Shown in pieces: positions 38,007-47,260 of a DNA stretch of 64,000 bases. The notes beneath the pieces were generated by a model. The model saw only the letters and a program-made list of their open reading frames with translations, was not told the origin of the DNA and searched no databases. How positions within the stretch are numbered: the stretch's first letter is position 1; every line of letters begins with the position of its first letter. A program made the position numbers and the translations under genes. The stretch comes from CAWJMN01 sp963844055 (GTDB lineage: Bacteria; Planctomycetota; Planctomycetia; Pirellulales; Pirellulaceae): positions 186,001-250,000 of the forward strand of contig CAWJMN010000001.1 of assembly GCA_963844055.1 (NCBI GenBank), given 5' to 3'.

Positions 38007-38278
38007 AACGCTTTTCCGCCGCCCAAAAGGAAGTTTCTAATCCGCATATAACCGATGCACTTCCGCCTTTTCCTGCTCAAGTGTACCCCGCAATCTTTGA
38101 CACATCGTAGTCCCCATGAAATCGGGTATGGTATTCCTGGACCAGCAGCGGATAATAAGACCCAAACGGGCGATTAGTGGTATGGAACCCGCCACAAGGC
38201 CGCTTTGATGGCGGTAATCCGTTGGCAAAAGCCCATGAACCTTACGAAACAGTCATCCCTTTTTCCCCAAGTAGCTCC

Positions 38279-39379
38279 ATGATTCGCTCTGCAATCTCGC
38301 TCAACCGTCGTGTCGTTTTGCTGGGTAGCCTAGCGCTGGGGGGCCTCACGGCTTCCTCGCTGGCCTGGGGTGAAGACGCTCCGGCTGGCCTGTTTCGCGC
38401 GGGAATCCTCAAGAGCGAGTTCATTTACGAGACCGCGCCGTTCCCCGAATGTCACGCCTCGACCATCGCCCAAACGCCCGCAGGATTGATCGTCGCTTGG
38501 TTTGGTGGAACGCGTGAGAAGAACCCCGATGTCGAAATCTGGACCTCACGCGAAGTGGATGGCAAATGGACCGCGCCGCAAAGCGTGGCAAGTGGCAAGC
38601 AGCCCGACGGCAAACGCCTTCCTTGTTGGAATCCCGTGCTGCAACAAATGCCTTCGGGCGAACTTCACCTGTTTTATAAAGTAGGCCCCAGCCCCGATAC
38701 TTGGTGGGGCATGGTGAAGACGTCGCGCGATAACGGCCTCACCTGGTCGGCAGAAACACGGCTTCCCGATGGCTTTCTGGGCCCGGTGAAAAACAAGCCG
38801 ATCTTACTTCCTGATGGCAGTCTCCTTTGCGGCAGCAGTACCGAGCATGCCGGCTGGCACTTGCATCTCGAACATGTCGATTCTGGACTAAAGACTTGGA
38901 AGAAGATCCTGCCGGCCAAGAACAACATCGAAGCGATCCAGCCGACGATCCTGACCCTCAGCAAAGACAAGCTGCTGATGCTCTCGCGTCCTGGCGATGT
39001 GAAAAAAGTGGTTGCCTCCTCATCGAATGATGGCGGGCAAACCTGGTCGGAGCTAAAGACGATCGACCTTCCCAACCCGAACTCGGGCATCGATGGCGTG
39101 ACGTTAAAAAACGGTACGCACTTGCTCGTTTACAATCATACGCCGCGTGGCCGCTCTCCCCTTTGCTTGGGCTTCTCTAAAGATGGTGAACATTGGCAGG
39201 CCGCCCTGCTTCTGGAGACCGAACCTGGCGAATATTCCTATCCCGCGATCATTCAAACGGATGATGGTCTGGTGCATATCACCTACACCTGGAAGCGGAA
39301 GAAGGTCCGCCATGTAGTTGTCGATCCCGCTAAACTTCAGCCCAAGGATTTCGACGGCGACGCCTGGCCCAAAGCCTAA
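38279..39379 (+). CDS. Exported sialidase-family (BNR-repeat) protein
   Basis: ATG 38279 gives 366 residues with a twin-arginine-like signal (NRRVVLLGSLALGGLTASSLA). Asp-box repeats SRDNGLTWS and SSNDGGQTWS and an early FPECHASTIAQTPAGLIVAWFGG fit the six-bladed propeller of the sialidase/BNR superfamily. Sialidase catalytic residues cannot be confirmed, and planctomycete members are often thought to act on other glycans. Its place is periplasmic or secreted. Confidence 0.75.
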   Translation: MIRSAISLNRRVVLLGSLALGGLTASSLAWGEDAPAGLFRAGILKSEFIYETAPFPECHASTIAQTPAGLIVAWFGGTREKNPDVEIWTSREVDGKWTAPQSVASGKQPDGKRLPCWNPVLQQMPSGELHLFYKVGPSPDTWWGMVKTSRDNGLTWSAETRLPDGFLGPVKNKPILLPDGSLLCGSSTEHAGWHLHLEHVDSGLKTWKKILPAKNNIEAIQPTILTLSKDKLLMLSRPGDVKKVVASSSNDGGQTWSELKTIDLPNPNSGIDGVTLKNGTHLLVYNHTPRGRSPLCLGFSKDGEHWQAALLLETEPGEYSYPAIIQTDDGLVHITYTWKRKKVRHVVVDPAKLQPKDFDGDAWPKA

Positions 39380-39482
39380 CTAGGCAACAGCGACGGCCAT
39401 TGGAGTAGCACTGTTACCCGTCTCGTATGGCCTCATCTACCCGTTAATGTCATTTTGAATATGGAAGCAAGCGAGGCGAAAT

Positions 39483-39574
39483 GGGTGGCACGTCCCTGAA
39501 GGCGCAGCCGAAGGGCGTGGTGAAATACTAGGCGGTTTGCCACGCCCTTGCCGTTGGTCAGGGAAGTGCCACCC
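39483..39574. repeat. Nested inverted repeat, 92 bp
   Basis: Outer arms GGGTGGCACGTCCCTGA and TCAGGGAAGTGCCACCC pair with one mismatch. Inner arms AGGGCGTGG and CCACGCCCT pair perfectly around TGAAATACTAGGCGGTTTG. No coding potential is seen. It may be a MITE-like remnant or a large hairpin. A weaker possible relative lies at 47083-47147. Confidence 0.75.
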
Positions 39575-39602
39575 AGACTGACATGGATTGATAGCTCAAC
39601 TA

Positions 39603-39627
39603 GTAGGTCAGTGCCGTCAGGCCTGAC
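39603..39627 (+). repeat. GTAG-hairpin element, family A
   Basis: GTAGGTCAG, then GTCAGGCCTGAC. It is 223 bases after the sialidase-like gene, behind the nested inverted repeat, and in the same orientation as that gene. Confidence 0.6.
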
Positions 39628-39703
39628 GAGATTTGACTTAGAACCAAGCAACTGAAGTCAAAGGCCTTTTAGTCGACTTGCCAAGATACTTTCCAATTGC
39701 GGA

Positions 39704-40282
39704 ATGATTCCACTATGCGAAACACTGGCTTTTGGCGTGACTTTGCCCAGGACGCAGATTCGCTCAGCAAAGGAAGTAGCGTCAGGAAGCGGACGCGAAG
39801 CATTGGACGCGATTGACGGCTTACTAAAAGCCCACAACTTGGACCTTTGTTTCGACATCACTTCCGATGAAGGCGGGTGCAAGCTTATTTTCTCGCCGGA
39901 GGGGCAGTCTTCCGATGCAATATTAATCGATCAACTCTTGAGAGAAGCCCCTGATTTGGCTGCCTGGAAGTTTTGGGGACGGAGGCAAAAAAAGGAATTG
40001 GAAGAGGCCGCCGCGATAGTTTGCAATCTATATGCCCTCAACCCATTGCAGATGCGTTACCGACTTCTCAAGGAAAATAGCGCTCAAGTCGTGGAAATGA
40101 TTATTCCTTTGAATTCAGACCTAACGCCCGAGGAATCCAATGGAATGATTAATACATTTCTTTGGCATGCAATTGGTGAGGCTCAGGTTATAGAACAAGG
40201 CATTCGTGGAAAAGTGACTTTTCAAGATAGCCCATCAACTCCGACAATCTCTGCGGCACAATTATTGACTTGCATCGGCTAG
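39704..40282 (+). CDS. Hypothetical protein, 192 residues
   Basis: The protein is acidic and soluble. It has FDITSDEGGCKLIFSPEGQ, then LREAPDLAAWKFWGRRQKK and a long helical C-terminus. I recall no named family. Low GC and position between a repeat-rich gap and a gene-poor gap suggest an accessory gene. No signal peptide is seen. Confidence 0.5.
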   Translation: MIPLCETLAFGVTLPRTQIRSAKEVASGSGREALDAIDGLLKAHNLDLCFDITSDEGGCKLIFSPEGQSSDAILIDQLLREAPDLAAWKFWGRRQKKELEEAAAIVCNLYALNPLQMRYRLLKENSAQVVEMIIPLNSDLTPEESNGMINTFLWHAIGEAQVIEQGIRGKVTFQDSPSTPTISAAQLLTCIG

Positions 40283-40591
40283 TTATCGGGACAAGCCAAC
40301 ACAACCATCTAACGAGTCAAGGGACTCGTGGTACTGGCAAAGGTATGTGCTTTGCCCTTCTTGGCTCTGGTGGCACTGGCATGTTCCCCGATCAAGCACT
40401 CTCGATCAAAAAATATCCCCTTTCGGGGCTGGCCAGTGCTGCACCATCGGGGCGCTAACTCCTACACAGTCCCGCATAATCCCTACAATCACCAATTTGC
40501 GATCGGAAAAGCATTGCTTCACATTCGGCCGTAATTAGCCTGGAAGGTTGGGCTCGTTTTGCCCCCAACCATCCTTGGGCCTGTTGTCGCC
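40283..40591. other. Gene-free stretch, 309 bases
   Basis: No supported gene, repeat or known RNA is seen. The promoter of the family 2 glycosyltransferase gene should lie here. Confidence 0.35.
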
Positions 40592-41767
40592 ATGCTCCCG
40601 TCTGCGCCACGCTCGAATGCTCCGCTGTATGAGCAGGCTGCTGCGCGTCCGCTGGCCCCTTCGCCAGAGCAATGGTCCGCTTACCATATTGCGGTAGTGA
40701 TTCCGGCCTACAATGAGGCCCACCACATCGGCCAAGTTCTGGCCGATCTTCCGTCGTTTCTACGGACGATCATCGTTGTCGACGATTGCAGTCGTGACGA
40801 TACCGCTGCCATCGTTGAAAACCTGGCGAAGGCTGACTCGCGCATTGTGCTTGTTCGCCACGAAAAGAATCAAGGCGTCGGCGGCGCGATGATTAGTGGC
40901 TTTCGCTGCGCGCTGCAACAGAATGCTCAAATTGTGGTGAAGCTCGATGGCGATGGTCAGATGGCCGCAAGCGACTTATCAGCATTGCTTCGTCCTCTTG
41001 TGGCAGGTACGGCCGACTATGCCAAAGGCAATCGCTTTCGCGACTTTCAAGCCCTTTCGCAAATGCCAGTCTTGCGCCGCGCCGGAAACATGGGGCTCAG
41101 CTTTTTGACCAAGGCGGCCGTCGGCTATTGGAGCTGCTTTGATCCTTGCAACGGTTTCATTGCCATTCGAAGTGAAGTCCTCGCGGCCATCCCGCTAGAG
41201 AAGATTCACAAAAGCTACTTCTTTGAAACCTCCATGCTAGCGCAGCTTTATCTTTTGGGGGCCGTGCTGTGCGATGTGCCGATGCCGGCCCGCTATGGGA
41301 ATGAAGTCTCGCATCTGTCGATCACGCGCGTACTGCTGGAGTTTCCGCCCAAGCTCGGCTGGGCACTCGCTCGGCGATTGATCCTCAAAAACTTCCTTTA
41401 CGACTTTTCGATGTGCAGCTTGTACCTCGTCTCGGGGCTGCTGCTTTCGACGATGGGGGTGCTCTACGGCGGTATCAACTGGATTTACTACGCCAGCATC
41501 GGACAAGGCGCGCCGACGGGAACCGTGGTGATTCCGTCGATGCTGATTGTGGTGGGCATTCAGATTCTATTGGCTGCCATTGCCGAGGACCTGCGCAGCA
41601 CGCCGACGGTTCCGCTATGTGGGCCACTTTCGCCCGCACCGCAAGCCGGCCATAGCGCCATTCCCGCCTCACTGGTCGAAGGAGAGACGCAAGTTCCCGG
41701 CAGTGAGCGTTCGGCACCAGCTCCTTCGGTGGCGATTCGGTCTGGTACGACTCGCCCCGTTGTTTGA
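40592..41767 (+). CDS. Glycosyltransferase family 2, membrane-anchored
   Basis: ATG 40592 gives 391 residues. The GT-A domain starts at AVVIPAYNEAHHIGQ and has the metal-binding KLDGDGQ and a later CNGFIAIRSE. Two helices follow (LYLVSGLLLSTMGVLYGGI, MLIVVGIQILLAAIA). It resembles dolichyl/undecaprenyl-phosphate sugar synthases, which make a lipid-linked sugar donor. The next gene, a TMTC-like membrane protein 44 bases away, could use such a donor. The sugar is unknown. Confidence 0.82.
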   Translation: MLPSAPRSNAPLYEQAAARPLAPSPEQWSAYHIAVVIPAYNEAHHIGQVLADLPSFLRTIIVVDDCSRDDTAAIVENLAKADSRIVLVRHEKNQGVGGAMISGFRCALQQNAQIVVKLDGDGQMAASDLSALLRPLVAGTADYAKGNRFRDFQALSQMPVLRRAGNMGLSFLTKAAVGYWSCFDPCNGFIAIRSEVLAAIPLEKIHKSYFFETSMLAQLYLLGAVLCDVPMPARYGNEVSHLSITRVLLEFPPKLGWALARRLILKNFLYDFSMCSLYLVSGLLLSTMGVLYGGINWIYYASIGQGAPTGTVVIPSMLIVVGIQILLAAIAEDLRSTPTVPLCGPLSPAPQAGHSAIPASLVEGETQVPGSERSAPAPSVAIRSGTTRPVV

Positions 41768-41811
41768 CTCCAAGTAGCAGTTCCCTGGCAGGTTGATGAT
41801 AAGTAAGAATC

Positions 41812-43596
41812 ATGGCTGTTGAATCCCACTCTCTAAAGATGCACGATACGGACTCCCCTTCGTCCACTTCGCAAAATGTTTGGACTCGAAACGCGGTCCT
41901 CGTGCTTACGATTTTGGCCGTTATTGCGTATTGGAATTCGCTGCGAGTTTCGTTCCTGCTGGATGATGTGCTGTGGATTCGCGATAACCCACGGATCGAA
42001 AAGCTTTGGCCGCCACTGGATTGGCGCCGTCCGTTTGGGTTTTGGACGTTTCAGCTGCAATATGCGATCCATGGCACATCGATTGTGATGATCCATGCCG
42101 TCAATTTGGCCATTCACGTGGGTAACGCCATTTTGATCGGGGCGATTGCCACTCGCTTGCTGCGGCTGCAAACCGTGGCAAAAAAGGTTGCGGATCACGC
42201 ACCCGCCATTGCCTTGGCCATCGCCGCGATTTGGATCGTTCATCCTTTGGCCACAGCGGGCGTTACTTACATGGTGCAGCGGCTAGAATCGCTGATGACG
42301 CTATTTTATCTGCTTACCTTCTATGCCTTAGTGCGTGGAAGCGAATCAGAAAAGCCACTCCCGTGGTACGCACTTTTGCTGGCTGCTTTTACGCTCGGTG
42401 TGGGGACGAAGGAAATCATCGCAACCTGTCCGTTTGTCCTGTTCTTGTTCGACTGGACGGTTCTTACGCGATCGATCAAGACGACGTTGGCCAAACGTGG
42501 CTGGCTTTATGTGGCCATGTTCATTCCGCTGATCTGGATGGCCTGGACTTTGCGCGGAACGACGGCCGCCAACGATTACTACCAAGCGGGTTTTGGCTAT
42601 ACCGGCTGCACGCCGCTGGACTATCTCAAGACGCAGGCTGGCGTGCTTGTGCATTATCTGCGATTAGTTGTTTGGCCCGATCAACTGGTGTTTGACTATG
42701 CCTGGCAAGTCGAAACGAACCCGCTGAAGATTTATCTTCCAGGGTTGCTGATACTTGCGCTACTGGTGGCAAGTATCGTGGCCTTGTTTCGCTGGCCACC
42801 AATCGGTGCGGCAGGAATGGCATTCTTTCTCATTCTGGCACCAACGACCAGCTTCATGCCGATCAATGACATGGCGGCCGAACATCGCATGTATTTGCCG
42901 ATGGTGTTTGTGATCTCGCTGGTCGTGGTGACGATTGCCAACCAACTTTTGCCGGTAGAAAACGAACAGAAATCGCCAAGCGAAAGTGCAAAGCCTAGCA
43001 AGACGTTGTTTGTCGCGCTGGCAACCGTTCTGGTGATGCTCACGCTGCGAACGATCCTTCGCAATCATGACTATTCCACGCCGCTGCGTTTGTGGCGAAC
43101 GGTGGTTGCGGCCGTGCCGCATAATGGCCGGGCGCATACGACGCTTAGCTTGCTCCTTTCTGGCGAAGCGGACCACCTAGAAAAGATCGGCCAGCCCGAA
43201 GTGGCCGCCCTTCGCGAAGAAGAGGCACTTGCGGAACTTGATGAATCGATGCGCGTGGCACCAACCTATTATCAAGCGTTCCACCGTCGCGCCGACATCT
43301 ACACCAAATCGCGTGAGTATGAAAAGGCGATCGCCCTGTACGACCAAAGCATTGCGATCCATCCGACCTATTTGCGATCTTGGCATCATCGGGCCATGGC
43401 GCTAATCGGCCTTGCTCGTTATGACGATGCAATCGCCTCACTTCGGCAAGTCGATAAATTGCAAGTCGCCCAGCACAATAACTATCTGGATGTGGAAAAG
43501 CTCATTCGCCAGATCGAACAGCTTCGTGAAAAAGAAGCTTCCAAGGTGTCGGGCACTACCGCCGATCCACCCAGCGTAGAAGCAACGGCAGAATGA
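41812..43596 (+). CDS. TMTC-like multi-helix protein with TPR C-terminus (candidate glycosyltransferase)
   Basis: This 594-residue protein has about ten helices and then TPR repeats (HRRADIYTKSREYEKAIALYDQSIAIHP). FLLDDVLWIRDNPRI and MAAEHRMYLPM are the marks of the TMTC/PMT-like GT-C family, in which the first-loop acidic pair binds lipid-linked sugar. In animals TMTC proteins mannosylate cadherins; bacterial members are unstudied. It probably works with the upstream family 2 enzyme. Its 3' end overlaps the convergent RND gene by 41 bases. Confidence 0.75.
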   Translation: MAVESHSLKMHDTDSPSSTSQNVWTRNAVLVLTILAVIAYWNSLRVSFLLDDVLWIRDNPRIEKLWPPLDWRRPFGFWTFQLQYAIHGTSIVMIHAVNLAIHVGNAILIGAIATRLLRLQTVAKKVADHAPAIALAIAAIWIVHPLATAGVTYMVQRLESLMTLFYLLTFYALVRGSESEKPLPWYALLLAAFTLGVGTKEIIATCPFVLFLFDWTVLTRSIKTTLAKRGWLYVAMFIPLIWMAWTLRGTTAANDYYQAGFGYTGCTPLDYLKTQAGVLVHYLRLVVWPDQLVFDYAWQVETNPLKIYLPGLLILALLVASIVALFRWPPIGAAGMAFFLILAPTTSFMPINDMAAEHRMYLPMVFVISLVVVTIANQLLPVENEQKSPSESAKPSKTLFVALATVLVMLTLRTILRNHDYSTPLRLWRTVVAAVPHNGRAHTTLSLLLSGEADHLEKIGQPEVAALREEEALAELDESMRVAPTYYQAFHRRADIYTKSREYEKAIALYDQSIAIHPTYLRSWHHRAMALIGLARYDDAIASLRQVDKLQVAQHNNYLDVEKLIRQIEQLREKEASKVSGTTADPPSVEATAE

Positions 43597-45914
43597 TGAT
43601 GTTGCCGGCCAGCCCACCTAGCATGGCCAGGCTTACCAACGCGCCGAAATAAATGGTTGGTACAAACTCACTGGTGAGCAGCACCAAAAAGCCGACGCAT
43701 AAGGCGGCCGTAGAAAGTAGCATCGCCAGCCCGACACTTTGCTGCGCCTCTGCCATCGCTTGATCTGTCGTCAGCCCTTGGGAGCGTAGCCGCCGAAAAA
43801 GCGATAGATAGTGAATGGAGCTATCCACGGAAAGGCCCATCGAGACGGCCGCAATCATGGCGGAGCCCATGTTGATCTTGAGTCCTAGCCAACCGAGTAG
43901 TCCCATCACCAAAAAGATTGGCAGCGCATTGGGAACCAGTGCAATCAGCGCCCAGGAGATCCGTCGATAAGCGACAAGCAGCAGCAAAAAGATCGCGGCT
44001 GTCGCGACGCCAAACGTGGTCCATTGATCGCGGAGCATGCTTTCGATCAGGTTGGTCAGCAAGACAAAAAAGCCGGTCACTTCCGCGCGAGCCGTATTCT
44101 TCGGCAGGAAACTCCTGAATGACCAGCCGTCTAACTTCGTCGATCAGGTACTGCTTTTCCTTGGCGGTCTGCTGCTCTTTCGCCCGCAGCATGATTCGCA
44201 AACTGCTGGGCTGGCTGGCATCTTTGGGAGTGCTACGCAGCGCGCCCATAAAGACCGGCATGACCTGCGCCATTCCTTGGGCTCGCAGATTGACCGGCAT
44301 GGCTCCCAGGGCGACATCTCCCTCGGCCGCATCCAGCGCATCGACCAGGCTAATTACTTTGGTTAAACCTGGGCGTGGCTTTTCATTGCCTGTCGCCGGC
44401 ATGGATATCTTTCGCAACTTCGTCTCTAGATTGCGGACGCGGGCGAGGTACTTGTCATCGAGAACTCGCGGCGCAGGAACAATGACATCCCAAACGCCGG
44501 CCCCACCCAGTTGCTTTTCGACAAAGTCGTACCAACTAACAAGGCGAGAGCCCGAGCGAAAATTGCGCGTGAAATCGGTCTCGATATCAAGCCGAAAACT
44601 TCCCACAATCGCAATGCCTGAAATGATCAGTGCAATTAAGGCCGTTGTGCGAGGGCGATGAATGATCAACGAAAGCAATTGACTTAGCTTCGAGCGGATC
44701 CAAGCCTCACCCCAAGTAGGATCGGCAGAAACAGGTCCTTCGCCCCATAGCAGCACAAGCCACGGAACCAAAATCGCCACGCCAACAAGGACCAGCAGCG
44801 AGCCAGCCACCATCATCGTTCCAAAATCTTTGACAGGGCCAACGCTTGCACACCACAACGAACCAAATCCCGCAGCATCGGTTAAACAAGCGCCAATAAT
44901 TGGCCCGGCGAGCACAAGCAGTGTATCGGTTAACGCTGGGGTTGGCGATTGGCCAAGTCGGCGCAGCTCACGATAGCGAACAATCAAGTGGATCACCGTA
45001 GCAACCCCCACGACGGTGATGATCGCCGTCAGCATCGAGCTAACCATCGTCAGTTTTAGGCCCGATGTTGCAAGTAATCCTTGCGTGGTCAGGATCGTCC
45101 ACTGCACCAACACAACGGGCACGATCAGCCAGCGCCACTCACGAAAATAGACCAGCATCGTGATGCCTAGCAAAACCGTCGACCATAGGCCCAGCTTTCG
45201 GCCATCGGCTTCGAGCAGCTTGAATCCTTCGACCACCATCACGGGCTCGCCTGCAAGCACGCCTGGCGCTAGACCATCGGGAAGGTTCTCGATTTGCTGT
45301 CGCAAGGTTTCAATCGTCAGCTCACGCGGGTCTACGCTGGTGGCTTCATGGTTCGTGGGCTCTAACATGCATGCCAAGGCGACCGTTTTTCCATCGTAGC
45401 TATGCGTGTAGCCTTCAAATAAGGAGCGATAGCGCTGAGAAAGCTCGCTGGTGGGATGCAAGATCGGCGGCCCATCGTACGACTTGTCGGCCGTAGACGA
45501 GAAGAAGTTTTGCAGAGCCTGCGACGCCTTCAAACGTTCGAGCATGTTGTTGACCTCGGCCAAACTAAGCACATCACGCACGCCCGCGACGGCTTTCATC
45601 TTTTGGCTAATTGTGGCCAGTCGTTTGATGCCGCTGCCATCGGGTTTAAGCAAGTCGTCATCGCGATAGACGGCCAGCACTACCTCATTGCCGCCAAAGT
45701 CATGCTTGAGCCGTTCGTACGGCGGCAACAGCGGATCATTCGAAGCAAACATCCGTTCAATCGAACGATCAAACCGCATGCTATTGGCAGGAAAGTAGGC
45801 CAGCGCTGCAAGCAAGGCTCCCAGGAGGAAAAGCGGTAGTCGAGCGGCGACTAAGAACTCCGCCAAGCGGAGCAGCATCGGTTTTTGCGAACTACTTTCC
45901 TGCGGCGGTGCCAT
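43556..45914 (-). CDS. Second MMPL/RND exporter, with a +1 frameshift
   Basis: ATG 45914 gives 785 residues after correction; a start at 45965 would overlap ispH. The protein has the RND double layout. The frame breaks at 44109-44111, where dropping one A (T on the coding strand) restores EFLPKNTARAEVTGFFVLL. The C-terminal part then gives MGLSVDSSIHYLSLF, the TM proton-relay motif. The function is lipid or hydrophobic-compound export by family. It starts 1 base after the ispH stop, so it may be translated with it. The frameshift is more likely error than decay. Confidence 0.8.
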
Positions 45915-45915
45915 A

Positions 45916-46851
45916 TTAGGCAGACCCAATCGTGCGTAGTTCGCGAGGTAGTGGGAAGTGCACATCTTCCAAGCGAATCGCCCGTTCTTCGACGGTCGCG
46001 GAGAAGTGTTCCTTCAAATAACTGATGCAGCCTTGCACGACCGATTCCGGAGCGCTGGCCCCGGCGGTAATCAAAACCGTTTCGACATTTGCAAACCAAG
46101 CATCATTCATATCTTGGGCGCCGTCAATCAAATAGGCAGGGATGCCATTCTCTTGGGCCAGCTCTTTCAAGCGTTGGCTGTTGGAGCTGTTTTGACTGCC
46201 AAGCACCAGGACCAAGTCAGCCTCGGTGGCGAGCAGCTTGACCGCCTCTTGGCGATTTTGTGTGGCGTAGCAAATGTCTTCCTTGGGCGGATTAGCAATC
46301 TGCGGAAAACGTTCGCGCAGGCGATTGATAATTCGCGTCGCATCATCCACGGAAAGAGTCGTCTGCGTGAGGTAGGCCAGTTTGGCATTCGCAGGTAGCT
46401 CAATGGTGTCCGCGTCTTCCACCGACTCGACTAAGACCATCGCTTCGGGAGCTTCCCCCATCGTGCCGATCACTTCATCATGGCCGTCATGGCCGATGAG
46501 CAAAATCGTGTAGCCCTCTTTGGCGTAGCGAACCGCTTCCAGGTGAACCTTTGTGACCAGCGGACATGTGGCGTCAATCGCGTACAGCTTTCGATCGCGA
46601 GCGACCTTACGAATTTCTGGCGAGACACCGTGGGCCGAAAAGAGCAAGGTGGAGCCCTCGGGAACTTCTTCTAGCGTATCGACAAAAACCGCCCCCTTGG
46701 AACGGAACGTCTCCACCACGTATTGGTTGTGGACGATTTCGTGATAGACGTAGACCGGCGTGCCAAAGGATTTCAGGGCGAGGTCAAGGCTCTCAATCGC
46801 CATGTTTACCCCAGCACAAAAACCACGCGGTGCGGCCAATAAAATCTTCAT
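45916..46851 (-). CDS. ispH: 4-hydroxy-3-methylbut-2-enyl diphosphate reductase
   Basis: ATG 46851 gives 311 residues (MKILLAAPRGFCAGVNMAIE). The three Fe-S cysteines are in GFCAGV, DATCPLV and DICYATQ, and the substrate-site SNSQRL and GASAPE segments are present. IspH makes IPP and DMAPP in the last step of the MEP pathway. The downstream RND exporter is directly linked, so hopanoid or carotenoid export is a reasonable thought, not shown. Confidence 0.95.
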   Translation of the reverse strand: MKILLAAPRGFCAGVNMAIESLDLALKSFGTPVYVYHEIVHNQYVVETFRSKGAVFVDTLEEVPEGSTLLFSAHGVSPEIRKVARDRKLYAIDATCPLVTKVHLEAVRYAKEGYTILLIGHDGHDEVIGTMGEAPEAMVLVESVEDADTIELPANAKLAYLTQTTLSVDDATRIINRLRERFPQIANPPKEDICYATQNRQEAVKLLATEADLVLVLGSQNSSNSQRLKELAQENGIPAYLIDGAQDMNDAWFANVETVLITAGASAPESVVQGCISYLKEHFSATVEERAIRLEDVHFPLPRELRTIGSA

Positions 46852-47260
46852 CCGTCGGTAGCCTTCCGAAATCAGGTCGGTCTGCAAAATCGCGAAGTCG
46901 TTAAAATAGGCAACTTAAAAAGGCGTCACTTCCTGGACCGCCCCGCTTGCCGCTTCTACTAGTTTAGCCGCATCGGCCAGTCACCCAAGGGGACGCTCAG
47001 ATCAGGCATCTGGAACAGGCGGTATTCTCGCGGATAAGGGCCCTAAAACTTCGCCGGCCGCATTCGGAGGAATGAGGTGACAGGTTGGCAGTGGAATGCT
47101 CTAAAGCTTACCCGCAGCCTTCTGGTGGGCTTAACACGCTGCCACCCAGAGGAGTGCAGCTGTTTACAAGGTTCTGAGATGTTATTTAGGAGCGCCAAAC
47201 CTTAAAAAAAGGTTTTGGCTGTGACCTAACGTGTCACACCACCAAGGTGCTGTTTTGCCT
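46852..47260. other. Gene-free stretch with weak inverted repeat
   Basis: GGTTGGCAG near 47083 and CTGCCACCC near 47139-47147 may pair over about 65 bases. The second arm resembles the nested repeat at 39483-39574. No gene is seen. Confidence 0.35.
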
